The translations under genes and the position numbers were made by a program. From contig JAUIJE010000013.1 of assembly GCA_030431455.1 (NCBI GenBank), positions 147,805 to 211,804 on the forward strand: a DNA stretch of 64,000 bases. The letters are read 5' to 3'. The number at the start of each line of letters is the position of its first letter. Position 1 is the stretch's first letter. The stretch comes from a bacterium (lineage in GTDB: Bacteria; Myxococcota; UBA727; JAUIJE01). Below are positions 53,901 to 62,192 of this stretch, in pieces. The notes under the pieces are model-generated. The model did not search any database, had not been told where the DNA came from, and saw nothing but the letters and a program-made list of their open reading frames with translations.

Positions 53901-55384
53901 AGCTCAAGCCCGACGCCAAGGTGTGCGTCAAGCTCGTCAGCGGCACCAACATCGGCACCATCGCCGTCGGGGTGGTCAAGGCCGGGGCCGACGCGATCCT
54001 CGTGTCCGGCGGCGACGGCGGGACCGGCGCGGCCACCATCAGCTCCATGCGCCACGCGGGCCTGCCCTGGGAGCTCGGGCTGTCCGAGGTGCATCACACC
54101 CTCTGCGAGAACGACCTGCGCGACCACGTCGAGCTCCGCGTCGACGGGGGCCTGTCCACCGGCGAGGACGTCGTGGTCGCGGCCATCCTCGGCGCGCAGG
54201 GCTTTGGCTTTGGCAAGCTTCTCCTCGTGGCCGAGGGCTGCATCATGGCCCGGGTCTGCGAAAAGAACACCTGTCCCCGCGGCATCGCCACCCACGACCC
54301 GCGCTTCTTGGCCAAGTACCGCGGCGACCAGACCCACGTCGAACGCCTCCTGCGCCTGATCGCCGACGACGTGCGCCACCACCTCGCGCGCCTTTCGGTG
54401 CGAAGCCTGCACGCCCTCGTCGGGCGCACCGACCTGTTGCACGTCCGGCCCAGCGCCCGCCGGCTGGTCCGGGCCCGCGGCATCGACTTGTCCGGCCTGC
54501 TGCGCACCTCCGGCCCCTTGCACAAGCCGCGCGCCACCGCGTTCCCCACCGGGGTGAGCCCCCTCAACCAAGCGGTCCTCGACGAGGCCGCGCCGGTGCT
54601 CGACGGCGCACAGGATACAGTGACATTCTCGCGCGCCATCCGCCCCACCGACCGCGCCGCCCTCGCCCGGCTGAGCGGGGCGATGGCCACCGAGGTCGCG
54701 CGCCGCCGACGGGCCGCGCGGGAGGCGGGTCAGGCCTCGGACGCGCGCCGCGGGTTCGACTTCCCCGACGACACCGTGCGGGTGCGTTTCGACGGCAGCG
54801 CGGGCCAAGGCTTCGCGGTGTTCTTGACCGCGGGGGTCTCGGTCGAGCTGTTCGGTGAAGCCAACGACGCGGTGGCCAAAGGCATGAGCGGCGGCCGCGT
54901 GGTCGTCCGGCCCTCGCCCCGGTTCGCCGCGCCCCCCGAGGACAACGTCATCATCGGCAACTGCGCGCTCTACGGGGCCACCGGCGGCACGTTGTTCGTG
55001 CACGGCCGGGCCGGCGACCGCTTCGGCGTGCGCAACTCCGGGGCCGACGCGGTGGTCGAGGGGGTGGGCCTGCACGCCTGCGAGTACATGACCGGGGGCC
55101 GGGTGGTCGTGCTCGGCGCGGTCTCGCACAACGTGGGGGCGGGCATGACCGGCGGCGAGGTGTTCGTGCGCCGCGACATGCAGGACCGCGTCAACCGCGA
55201 ATACCTGGCCTGCGACCCCCTGGACCCGGCCGCCGAGGCGAGCCTGCGCGGGCTTTTGACCGCCTACGCCGCGGCCACCCAGAGCGCCACCGCCCAGGCT
55301 TGGCTGGCCGACAAGGACCTGTCCGCCCACTTTGTCTGGGGCCGGCCGCGCGGGACCCCGCGCGCAGGGCGGAAGGCCGCCTGA
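50948..55384 (+). CDS. gltB: glutamate synthase large subunit
   Basis: A 1478-residue enzyme that makes glutamate from glutamine and 2-oxoglutarate. Cys15 (DACGVGF) becomes the N-terminal nucleophile after removal of a short propeptide; class II amidotransferase domain to about 430 (RRFSTNT, AHNGEINTI). The FMN/synthase domain is at about 830-1180 (FGAISAKSQRDI, EGGENPYYFVDG, GAKPGEGGQL, GGDGGTGA). The 3Fe-4S cysteines are 1098, 1104 and 1109 (CIMARVCEKNTC), and the C-terminal GXGXG domain follows (VAKGMSGGRVVV). All domains are intact. No gltD is in the window, so the small subunit is elsewhere or ferredoxin is used. Confidence 0.98.
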   Translation: MALRRLSVPEEKDACGVGFVATRRPEPARMPLLKALGALDCIEHRGAVLSDRSTGDGTGIMTDIPFALLGHDPGSIGLASLMLLGGAKERTRALSVVQHTFSVMGIETLARRTVPTDPRVLGPQAVSVLPELLQVVFGWPPWCRTEASFNQLLYLAKQKSRTQLRKEGLYGVVSFASLSASTVVYKALVRSHDLASFYPDLVNSAFRTRFALFHRRFSTNTRTSWDKAQPFRLIAHNGEINTIAGNRSWCYSREQALGLPKNELLTHVGVSDSGNLNEMVEALKFRSSIPYVEDALAIMIPPADVDNNYYRFWSRAAEPWDGPALITYCDGQAIGARADRNGFRPCRWAMTEDAFYLASEAGVFDLDDQDVIKKGTLRAGSGVKVVLGKSDVLFRDPSHSAINKSGELDPRLSPLTPEREPGPPMLLDKKQLFGVGSEEYDKLLLPMIQTGKEPIGSMGDTSALALLSEDRRSFFDFFFQTFAQVTNPPLDYLRESLVTNLSVYLGRSPNIFIPKELIPPREGLFLDSPVLTLDQLAAVRAYSQDRRRGPAHDEGETPALCAAEIDICFDRARGPAGMRHALDRIAERALALVQEGVTILILSDLGASPERPPIPSLLALRAVNQHLNKWGQRLRTSVVVATGDARTTHHVACLVGFGAHAVCPVLAFEVARHATDPGLAALPPDEREANLKRALEGGLLKIMSKMGISVVRSYMSAKLFSAVGLGDDIIDTYFRGLTSPVGGLGLEEVAQLILDDTAQLDDDDHPRRTFLLKEHNKGERGPRHSMTAARARLVHDAVMSDDPATSSTDPRWATYVHEGEKGPVTLRHLLEPIAPDEGLMLDEVEPAEKILPRFSSGSMSFGAISAKSQRDIIKAMRAVGGRAGSGEGGENPYYFVDGTTATVKQVASGRFGVTAEYLVGGDEFEIKIAQGAKPGEGGQLMGIKVDDQIAKARFALPGVDLISPPPLHDIYSIEDLKQLIYELRQLKPDAKVCVKLVSGTNIGTIAVGVVKAGADAILVSGGDGGTGAATISSMRHAGLPWELGLSEVHHTLCENDLRDHVELRVDGGLSTGEDVVVAAILGAQGFGFGKLLLVAEGCIMARVCEKNTCPRGIATHDPRFLAKYRGDQTHVERLLRLIADDVRHHLARLSVRSLHALVGRTDLLHVRPSARRLVRARGIDLSGLLRTSGPLHKPRATAFPTGVSPLNQAVLDEAAPVLDGAQDTVTFSRAIRPTDRAALARLSGAMATEVARRRRAAREAGQASDARRGFDFPDDTVRVRFDGSAGQGFAVFLTAGVSVELFGEANDAVAKGMSGGRVVVRPSPRFAAPPEDNVIIGNCALYGATGGTLFVHGRAGDRFGVRNSGADAVVEGVGLHACEYMTGGRVVVLGAVSHNVGAGMTGGEVFVRRDMQDRVNREYLACDPLDPAAEASLRGLLTAYAAATQSATAQAWLADKDLSAHFVWGRPRGTPRAGRKAA

Positions 55385-55463
55385 CCCAGGTCAAGCCGGC
55401 CGCTCCGGTTTCCGGGGTTCGGCTGCCCGACCGGGTATGCTACGAACAGAACGGGAGGACGCG

Positions 55464-56165
55464 ATGGGTTCTGCATCCGAACGACGAGATGGGCCACGGA
55501 TCGACCTGCGGTTGCGGGTGCGGTTCGAGGGCGACGGCACCTCCGGCGAGGCCGAGGCCAGCGACGTGTCCCCCCGCGGCTTGCGCCTGGAGTCCGAAGG
55601 CTCGGTGGAGCCTGGCACCGTGCTGAACATGACGCTCGACGCCGGCGACGACGAGGAGCTCACCGGCACCGGCCGGGTGACCTGGTGCCGGGCGCGCAAA
55701 TCCCACGCCGGCCGCGACATGTTCGACATCGGGGTGCACTTCGACCACGACTGGCTCGCCCAGGACCGCGGCCCCCTCGGCACCGCCCTGGCCCGCATTT
55801 TCGCGATGAACAGCCATGAGCCGGCCCGCAACTACGAGCGCACCAAGGTGAGCCTGGACGCGTCGACCTCGTCGAGCCCCCCGGTCACGTTGGAGATCGT
55901 GGACCTGTCAACCGGGGGCATGCAGCTGCGCGCCCCCGCGGGCCTGGGCACGGTGATCAAGGGCGGGGTCACGGTCATCGTCGAGGTCCAAGCCGACGGC
56001 GAGACCCATTCCTTGGCCGGCAAAGTGGTGTGGCGGAGCGAACGCGACGGCGTGCCGTGTTTCGGCGTGCAGTTCGAGGACGTGGGCGACGACGACGACC
56101 GGTTCTTGGCCGCGGTGCAAAAGGGGGAGATCATCCCCCAGAATGTCACTGTTTTCCTGCAGTAA
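55464..56165 (+). CDS. protein with two PilZ domains (c-di-GMP receptor)
   Basis: A 233-residue cytoplasmic protein. The first PilZ domain has RRDGPRIDLRLRVRF with DVSPRGLRLES, i.e. the RxxxR and DxSxxG c-di-GMP signature. The second, from about 125, is less canonical at its N-edge (RNYERTKVSL) but keeps DLSTGGMQLR and VIVEVQADGE...FGVQFEDVG. GGGAGG lies 5 nt before the ATG at 55464. The FHA-GGDEF cyclase gene 3 kb downstream could supply its ligand (inference). The output partner is unknown. Confidence 0.85.
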   Translation: MGSASERRDGPRIDLRLRVRFEGDGTSGEAEASDVSPRGLRLESEGSVEPGTVLNMTLDAGDDEELTGTGRVTWCRARKSHAGRDMFDIGVHFDHDWLAQDRGPLGTALARIFAMNSHEPARNYERTKVSLDASTSSSPPVTLEIVDLSTGGMQLRAPAGLGTVIKGGVTVIVEVQADGETHSLAGKVVWRSERDGVPCFGVQFEDVGDDDDRFLAAVQKGEIIPQNVTVFLQ

Positions 56166-56183
56166 CGACGCTTCGGCAGGACC

Positions 56184-57023
56184 TCACTCCACATCGAACG
56201 CGAAGTAGTCGCGTTCTTTGACCTCGTACATGTAGACCGTCTCCATGCCCACCAAGAAGGCGTGCGAGAGAGGCTTTTCCAGCTCGCGCACCGCTTTGCC
56301 GGCCCCGACGAGCTTGACGAGGTCGTATTTGCCTCGGCCGCCTTTGCCCACCAAGCGTTGGGCCGCGCGGTTGAGGTCATCGGGCACGGTGCCGTCGGGG
56401 GCGCGGATCTCCACCGCGGTGATCTCAATGTCTTTGTTCACCGCGAACGCGGCTTCGTACTTGCCGTCGCGCAGCCCCTCGAGTTTTTGAAACACCACGT
56501 AGCCGAGCTTTTTGTTCGGCTTGAGCTTGTCGCGTTTTTTCGAGTTCTTGGGGCTCACCAATGTGACTTGGCCGTCGCTGCGCTTGCCGAGATCGTAAAA
56601 CACGAACACCCGGCCCTGCTTCTGGGACTTGGACACCTCCACCTCGGCGCGCTCTTTCAACCGCTCGATGGCGTACTTGTCCATCGTGCCCGACGCCACC
56701 AGCACGTGCGAGCCGCCGTCCATCAGGTCCCGCATGTCACTGTTGCGTGAGCGCACGTACGCGACCACGTCGTAATGGTCGAGCACGTTGTCCGATGTGA
56801 CCCGGGGAAAGCCACGCTTGCCCGCCTTGGTGTACTTCACCGCCCCGGAATCAGAGATCGCATTGATCCAAGCGCCATCGACCTTCACCGGCCGCTTGCT
56901 CGACCGTTTGAACACCTTGCCGCCGTGGATCGCGTCCCCCACCTTGGGGCGGGCCAGGCCCGACGACGACACCAGGGCCACCGCCAGGCACGCCCCCAGG
57001 GCCCATGTGATTGTCCGCATCAT
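56184..57023 (-). CDS. secreted protein of unknown function
   Basis: A 279-residue exported protein with signal peptide MRTITWALGACLAVALVSSSGLA. The mature part is rich in Lys and beta-strands (GAWINAISDSGAVKYTKAGK, NVLDHYDVVAYVRSRNSD, RVFVFYDLGKRSDGQVTLVSPKNSKK, KLGYVVFQKLEGLRDGKYEA). It ends VYMYEVKERDYFAFDVE. No family recognised. GAGGAGGGAG precedes the ATG pair at 57023. Just downstream of, and probably co-transcribed with, the coiled-coil protein gene (27-bp gap), so the two may work together. Confidence 0.7.
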   Translation of the reverse strand: MMRTITWALGACLAVALVSSSGLARPKVGDAIHGGKVFKRSSKRPVKVDGAWINAISDSGAVKYTKAGKRGFPRVTSDNVLDHYDVVAYVRSRNSDMRDLMDGGSHVLVASGTMDKYAIERLKERAEVEVSKSQKQGRVFVFYDLGKRSDGQVTLVSPKNSKKRDKLKPNKKLGYVVFQKLEGLRDGKYEAAFAVNKDIEITAVEIRAPDGTVPDDLNRAAQRLVGKGGRGKYDLVKLVGAGKAVRELEKPLSHAFLVGMETVYMYEVKERDYFAFDVE

Positions 57024-57050
57024 CTTGCTCCCTCCTCGTGTCATGTCGGT

Positions 57051-57890
57051 CTAGCCGTCCAGAATGCGCCGACCGGGCTTGGCCGTGCCTTCGCTCTTCG
57101 CCTTCTTCAGGATCTTCTCTTCTTCTTCGATGTCGGGCGGCGGCCACTCCCCGACGAACACCCGCAGGTTGGTCTTGAACGACTTGCCGCCTTTGACCAC
57201 GCCCGACACCGTCAGCTCGTGGGGCCCGTCCATGGTGGGGGTGAAGTGCACCCCGAACTCCCCCGGGCCGGCCAAGGGGTGTGCCACGTAGGCGAGCGGC
57301 TCGTCTTCGTCCCCGTCGTCGGGGGGCCGGACCTCGACCACGATCTTGGCTTTGCGCTGGGGCTCGAGCTCGCCGAACCGGGCGCTGGCCACCTCCAGCC
57401 GGCGCACCAGCTCAAAGCGCAGCTCCACCACTTCCTTGGCCTTGGGGGCCCCGGGCACCATGGCCACGGTGAGCTCAAGGTCGCCGTCTTGGCGCCACAG
57501 GCGCCGCAGCTTCTTGGCTTTTTTCAACCGTTCGGCCGCGTTGGCGTCGAGGCGGGCCTTTTCTTTCTCGACCGCTTCTTGCTTTTTCCGCTCGGCCTCT
57601 TCCTCGGCCTTCTTTTCCGCTTCCTCGGCCGCCTTCTCCGCCGCCTCGCGCGCGGCCCGGGCCGCCTCTTCCTTTTTCCGACGAGCGGCGGCTTCTTTTT
57701 TCTTCTTCTCTTCTTCTTTTTTCTGCGCTTCCTCGCGCTGCTTGGCCGCCTTCTCGGGGTCGATCTTCGGCGCTTCCTTTTCTTCTTCCTGCGGCTCCGA
57801 CCCGAGGATGCGCCGGCGGGCTTGCGCCTCGGGCGCCGCCGCCAACGTGGTCAACAGCACCGCGGCCATCGCGATCGCCATCTTCTGCAT
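57051..57890 (-). CDS. secreted coiled-coil (TolA-like) protein
   Basis: A 279-residue exported protein. Signal peptide MAIAMAAVLLTTLAAAPEAQA; residues about 35-125 are a nearly pure Lys/Glu/Ala/Arg helix (KKEEEKKKKEAAARRKKEE, AEEAEKKAEEEAERKKQ), a single long coiled coil like TolA's middle. A C-terminal Ig-like domain follows (DLELTVAMVPGAPKAKEVVELRFEL, YVAHPLAGPGEFGVHFTPTMDGPHELTVSGVV). No N-terminal membrane anchor other than the cleavable signal. GAAGGAG precedes the ATG at 57890. Probably spans part of the periplasm; partner unknown. Confidence 0.75.
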   Translation of the reverse strand: MQKMAIAMAAVLLTTLAAAPEAQARRRILGSEPQEEEKEAPKIDPEKAAKQREEAQKKEEEKKKKEAAARRKKEEAARAAREAAEKAAEEAEKKAEEEAERKKQEAVEKEKARLDANAAERLKKAKKLRRLWRQDGDLELTVAMVPGAPKAKEVVELRFELVRRLEVASARFGELEPQRKAKIVVEVRPPDDGDEDEPLAYVAHPLAGPGEFGVHFTPTMDGPHELTVSGVVKGGKSFKTNLRVFVGEWPPPDIEEEEKILKKAKSEGTAKPGRRILDG

Positions 57891-57943
57891 ACAGACTCCT
57901 TCACCCCGGCGCCCTCTGTGCGACGACGCCCAACCCCAAAAAA

Positions 57944-58891
57944 TCACCGGCACGAAGAGGACGCGCGGGCGTCTTCCATCTTCAGCCGCGTCTCAAACGC
58001 CGCCTCGGTGCGCATCAAATTGAACTCTCGCCCATTGATGAAGAACGTGGGCGTGGCTTCGACGCCCAACGCCTCGCCCTCCTTGCGGCTCTGGGCCACC
58101 CGGTCCTTGATCGGGAACGACGCCCGCGCCGCTTGCCACTTTTTCACGTCCAGGCCCAATGCTTTTGCGTGGCCTTCGAACAACGCATCGTCGAGCATGT
58201 TCTGGGTGGCAAAAATCGCGTCGTGCATCTCCCAGAACTTCCCCTGGGCCCCGGCCGCCTCCGCCGCCTCCGCCGCGGGCACCGCGTTGGGGTGCAGGGA
58301 GAGCGGGAAATGTTTGTACACAAAGGTCACGTCGGGCCGCTTTTGCACCAGGGTCTTCATCACCGGGGCGGCCATTTTGCAGTGGGCGCACTCAAAGTCC
58401 GCAAACTCCACGATCGTGTGTTTGCCCGATTTGGCCCCCTTGGTCGCGTAGCCCGTGGTGGTGGGCTTTTTCGGCATGCCCGTGAACGCGCCGATCTCGT
58501 TGGTGAGCTGCTCGGCGAGCACGTCGCCCGGGACCCCCTCGGCCAGCTCACCGATGAGCCATTCGGCCAAAATGACCGCGGGCCGGCATTTGGTGTCCTT
58601 CTGCAGACACGCGGCCCAGCTCTTGGGGCAGTCGCAGGGACAAATCTCGTCGTTGACGATCTGCACAAAGGTCTGCCGCTCGGTGTCGGGCAGCCCCTCA
58701 ATAGAAACTGCAGCAAATTCAGTGATTTGCGGACCTGCGGGCGCCTTCGGGGGCGTGGCCGCGGGGCCTTTGGCGCGCTCGGTGGTCGCCGTGGTCGTCT
58801 CGGGGGCCGGGGCGGGCGTCCCGGCCTTCTTGTCATTGCCGTTGGTGCAGGCCGCGGTGACCAGCAGCACGACGATGGGGGCAAACCGCAT
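57944..58891 (-). CDS. DsbA-like lipoprotein with extra Cys-rich N-terminal domain
   Basis: A 315-residue lipoprotein (lipobox TAAC, Cys15). After a Thr/Pro/Ala linker comes a small Cys cluster (ICPCDCPKSWAACLQKDTKC, Cys84, 86, 88, 95 and 102). The thioredoxin_4/DsbA domain follows with Cys168-Ala-His-Cys171 (FADFECAHCKM), VYKHFPLSLHPNA and VEATPTFFING. The five-Cys cluster is unusual and could be a second redox or metal site. The stop codon is upstream of the coiled-coil gene by about 50 bp on the same strand. Divergent from the FHA-GGDEF gene (167-bp gap). Confidence 0.9.
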   Translation of the reverse strand: MRFAPIVVLLVTAACTNGNDKKAGTPAPAPETTTATTERAKGPAATPPKAPAGPQITEFAAVSIEGLPDTERQTFVQIVNDEICPCDCPKSWAACLQKDTKCRPAVILAEWLIGELAEGVPGDVLAEQLTNEIGAFTGMPKKPTTTGYATKGAKSGKHTIVEFADFECAHCKMAAPVMKTLVQKRPDVTFVYKHFPLSLHPNAVPAAEAAEAAGAQGKFWEMHDAIFATQNMLDDALFEGHAKALGLDVKKWQAARASFPIKDRVAQSRKEGEALGVEATPTFFINGREFNLMRTEAAFETRLKMEDARASSSCR

Positions 58892-59058
58892 GAAACCTCC
58901 GTCTGTGGGCTCATTAGCCCATGCTTCCCCATTGAAAAAGCGACGTTTTTTCGGGCTTGAGGGGGCCGCAAGCCTGTATCAGGGCAGGACGTCGCTGAAT
59001 CTAGGCTCCCCTCGGATTATGCTGTACCGTCCTTTCGTTTCGGAAGTTCGGCCAAGGA

Positions 59059-59985
59059 ATGTCGAAGCCCATGAGCCAGTTCGACGATGACGTCGAGAAG
59101 ACAACAGTTCTCGGGCAGCAAGATTTCGAGCTGCTTCGACAACAGATCGATCGAAGTGCGTATTTGATCGTGATCAGCGGCCGCTCGGTCGGCCGGATGT
59201 ACAAGCTCGACGAAAACAAGACCACACTGGGGCGGTCGCCGGACTCTGGGGTGCTGATCGAAGACGAGGGCGTCAGCCGCAACCACGCGATGGTGGAGCG
59301 CCGCAACGACGAGTACTTCCTCATCGACAACCAGTCGACCAACGGCGTGTTCGTCAACGGCGACCGGATCAACATGCACCGGCTCGAGGACGGCGACAAG
59401 CTGCAGATCGGGTCCAACACCATTCTGAAGTTCTCGTTCCAGGACGAGGTCGAAGAGAACTACCAGCGCAAGCTCATCGACGCGGCCACCAAGGACGCCC
59501 TCACCGGCACGTTCAACAAGCGGTACTTCGTCGACCACCTCAAGACCGAGTTCGCGTTCTCCTACCGGCACGGGACCCAGCTGTCGCTGCTGCTGTTCGA
59601 CATCGACCACTTCAAGAAGCTCAACGACGGCTGGGGCCACCTCGCCGGCGACATGGTCCTGAAGAACCTCGCGGGGGTGGTGCACAAGCAGCTCCGCACC
59701 GAGGACATCTTCGCCCGCTACGGGGGCGAGGAGTTCGGCCTGATTCTGCGCGAGACCGACAGCGAACGCGCGTTCCTCATCGCGGAGAGAGTGCGCCGGG
59801 CCCTGGAGTCCCATGAGTTCATCTACGAGGGCGAACGGCTGCCGGTGACGATCTCCGTCGGGGTCGCGACCCTCAAAGACAAGAACTTCAAAAGCCCCAA
59901 GGACCTCGTGCGCACCGCGGACCAGTTCTTGTACAAGGCCAAAGAAGGCGGCAGGAATCGGACAGAATCCGATTTGATGGCGTGA
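59059..59985 (+). CDS. FHA-GGDEF diguanylate cyclase
   Basis: A 308-residue cytoplasmic signalling enzyme that makes c-di-GMP. The FHA phosphothreonine-binding domain (residues about 50-125) has GRSPDSGVLIEDEGVSRNHAMV and DNQSTNGVFVNG. The GGDEF domain (about 135-300) has DALTGTFNKRYF, LLLFDIDHFKKLND and the active motif GGEEF (222-226). RxxD (RTED) stands five residues upstream, the product-inhibition I-site. A likely activity switch is binding of a phosphorylated partner to FHA, linking a Ser/Thr kinase to c-di-GMP (inference from the family). Start ATG at 59059 or 59071. Confidence 0.95.
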   Translation: MSKPMSQFDDDVEKTTVLGQQDFELLRQQIDRSAYLIVISGRSVGRMYKLDENKTTLGRSPDSGVLIEDEGVSRNHAMVERRNDEYFLIDNQSTNGVFVNGDRINMHRLEDGDKLQIGSNTILKFSFQDEVEENYQRKLIDAATKDALTGTFNKRYFVDHLKTEFAFSYRHGTQLSLLLFDIDHFKKLNDGWGHLAGDMVLKNLAGVVHKQLRTEDIFARYGGEEFGLILRETDSERAFLIAERVRRALESHEFIYEGERLPVTISVGVATLKDKNFKSPKDLVRTADQFLYKAKEGGRNRTESDLMA

Positions 59986-59997
59986 GCCAGGCCGGGC

Positions 59998-61134
59998 ATG
60001 GCCGACCTTCGCCCCTCCCTCGCCGGATTTGATCCCACCCTGCCCATCGCGCGGTCGCGCACCCCACCGACGAGCTGGTATGTCGACGAGACCTTTTACA
60101 AGGTCGAGCGCGCCGCGGTGTTTGGGCACAGCTGGCAGGTGGTGGGCCTGGCCCGCGACCTCGAGGACGAGGGCGCGTTCATCACCGGCCAGCTCGGCCC
60201 CGACCCCGTGGTCGTGGTGCGCCATGAAGGGACATTGCGCGGCTTTCACAACGTCTGTCGACACCACGCGGCCTGCGTGGCGGTCGGCCAAGGCCGCACC
60301 GAACAGTTCGTGTGTCCCTACCACGGCTGGCGCTATGGCCTCGACGGGCGCTTGCAGAGCGCGCCCCGGATGGCGGGCATGCAGGGGTTCGATCGGGCCG
60401 CGCTCTCGCTGCCCCAGGTGGCGGTGGCGGCGTGGGGCCCGTACGTGCTCGTTCACCGGGGAACGCCCCCCCGCCCCCTCGAGGACGAGCTCCGTACGCT
60501 GACCGAACGGCTCGACGCCACCGGCTGGTCTGCGCTCCAGTACCATTCAAGCCGCAGCTATCGCTTGGCCTGCAACTGGAAGGTCTACGTCGACAACTAC
60601 CTCGACGGGGGCTACCACGTGCCCCACGCCCACACCGGTCTCGCCGCCCAGCTCGACCTCGACGCGTACCGGAGCGAGCTGTTCGCGACCTATTCGATCC
60701 AGAGCACCCGCGCGGACCCGCACGACGACGAGGCCGGGGACTTCGCCGCCCGACTCGGCGACGGGGCGCTCTACGCCTGGGTGTTCCCCAACCTCATGCT
60801 CAACCGCTACGGGCCGATCCTCGACACCAACCGCGTGATCCCGGACGGGCCTGACGCCTGCGAGGTCGTGTACGACTTCTTCTTCACCCCCGCCGCGGCC
60901 GCCGACGAGGACTTCGTGGCCCGCAGCCTGGCCGCGTCCCATCGGGTGCAAGAAGAGGACATCGCCCTGTGTGACACCGTGCAGCGGGGGCTCCGCTCGT
61001 CCTCGTACGAGCGCGGCTGGTACGCGCCTCAGGTCGAAGCCCCGATGCACCAGTTTCATTGTTTGTTGCACGGCGCGCTCACCCGCGCCCTCGCCGCCGG
61101 CGAGGACGTGGTCTCGCTCCGGGGCCGCGCGTGA
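59998..61134 (+). CDS. Rieske non-haem iron oxygenase, choline-monooxygenase-like alpha subunit
   Basis: A 378-residue oxygenase. The Rieske [2Fe-2S] ligands are Cys87-x-His89 (VCRHH) and Cys106-x2-His109 (CPYHGW). The mononuclear iron region is DNYLDGGYHVPHAHTGL (from 199, His207 and His212), very like choline monooxygenase (NYLDG-YHVP-AH). The C-terminal catalytic domain is complete. Substrates of this branch are quaternary amines or related small molecules; here the substrate is unproven. It needs a separate reductase, not in the window. 12 bp after the cyclase gene; it overlaps the APP1 gene by 4 nt (GTGA). Confidence 0.9.
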   Translation: MADLRPSLAGFDPTLPIARSRTPPTSWYVDETFYKVERAAVFGHSWQVVGLARDLEDEGAFITGQLGPDPVVVVRHEGTLRGFHNVCRHHAACVAVGQGRTEQFVCPYHGWRYGLDGRLQSAPRMAGMQGFDRAALSLPQVAVAAWGPYVLVHRGTPPRPLEDELRTLTERLDATGWSALQYHSSRSYRLACNWKVYVDNYLDGGYHVPHAHTGLAAQLDLDAYRSELFATYSIQSTRADPHDDEAGDFAARLGDGALYAWVFPNLMLNRYGPILDTNRVIPDGPDACEVVYDFFFTPAAAADEDFVARSLAASHRVQEEDIALCDTVQRGLRSSSYERGWYAPQVEAPMHQFHCLLHGALTRALAAGEDVVSLRGRA

Positions 61135-62192
61135 CCCGGTGGGTCCCGCGCCTCGGCACGCTCGCCGTGTGCGCCGGCCTGCTCGCCGGCGTGACCCGGG
61201 CCGACCCAGCGTCACCGACGGACCGGCCCACCCCGCCCCTGACCCCGGCCCGCGTCGTGCTCTACCACGGCTACGGCACGCCCTCGGCCGTGCGCCTGCG
61301 AGGCCGCGTGCTCGAGCAACGCCCCCCCCGCGACGACCCCGCGCAGGGGGCGGTGGCCAACGTGGTCGACGCCGTGCGGGTGCTCGAGACCGATGAAGCC
61401 AAAGGGGTGCCCGTCGAGCTGCGGGTGTTGGGCAAGCAACTGGGCGTGCTCACCGACGACGACGGACTGTTCGACCTCCCGCTCACCTTGGACGAGACCC
61501 CGTTCCCCGTCGGGGTTCAGCCGTTCAGCGCCCACCTGTTGCCCCGCACCACCCACGTCGCGCCCGCGGCGGACGGCTTGGTGTTCGTGGTCCCGGACGC
61601 GCCGGTGCTGCTCGCGATCAGCGACTTCGACGACACCATCTGCAACACCTACGTCAAAGACAAGCCGCGCATGTTGGTGGAGGTGTTCACCAAGAACCGG
61701 GCGCAGCTGACCCCGGTCACCGGAGCCCCCGCCGCCTACCGCGCGGCCCAGCGCGCGGGGGTCAAGGGGTTCTTTTATGTGTCCGGCAGCCCATTGGCAT
61801 TGTGGGACCGCCTGGACGGCTTCCTGGTGCAACACCAGTTCCCCCGCGGGCCGCTGTTTTTGAAGAACCTCGGCGACGACGATCTCTTCGCCCACGACGA
61901 GTACAAGGTCGGCCGCATCACCGCGATCATCGAAGCGTTCCCCCGCGCGCGGTTTGTGCTCATCGGGGACAGCGGGGAGCGCGACCCCGAGATCTACGCC
62001 ACGGTGCGGGCCCGGTTTGGCCCCCGCGTGCACGCCATCGTCGTGCGCCGGGCCCCGGGGGGTGACGACAACCCCGCTCGATTCGTGGGCGTCACCGTGG
62101 TCGACGACTACAAAGACGACCCCGAGGCGATCGCCCGGCTGGTGCGCACCCGGCGCGCGCCGGTCAAAACACGAACGTCGCCCCAGCCGTGA
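61131..62192 (+). CDS. exported APP1-like phosphatidate phosphatase (DUF2183)
   Basis: A 353-residue protein. A signal-like N-terminus (LGTLAVCAGLLAGVTRADP) leads to a beta-rich N-terminal domain (VVLYHGYGTPSAVRLRGRVLE) and the HAD-like APP1 catalytic domain with DFDDTI (from Asp165), FFYVSGSPLALW, KVGRITAIIEAFPRARFVLIGDSGERDPEIYA and VVDDYKDDPEA. In fungi and bacteria this family dephosphorylates phosphatidate. All catalytic Asp residues are present. GTG start overlaps the oxygenase stop; the end overlaps the convergent SH3/beta-barrel gene by 29 bp. The oxygenase-phosphatase coupling suggests a lipid head-group pathway (inference). Confidence 0.87.
   Translation: MTRWVPRLGTLAVCAGLLAGVTRADPASPTDRPTPPLTPARVVLYHGYGTPSAVRLRGRVLEQRPPRDDPAQGAVANVVDAVRVLETDEAKGVPVELRVLGKQLGVLTDDDGLFDLPLTLDETPFPVGVQPFSAHLLPRTTHVAPAADGLVFVVPDAPVLLAISDFDDTICNTYVKDKPRMLVEVFTKNRAQLTPVTGAPAAYRAAQRAGVKGFFYVSGSPLALWDRLDGFLVQHQFPRGPLFLKNLGDDDLFAHDEYKVGRITAIIEAFPRARFVLIGDSGERDPEIYATVRARFGPRVHAIVVRRAPGGDDNPARFVGVTVVDDYKDDPEAIARLVRTRRAPVKTRTSPQP

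Noticed and set aside
53162..55330. A 722-codon open frame antisense to gltB
   Set aside because: Antisense shadow of a well-conserved enzyme; low-complexity composition.
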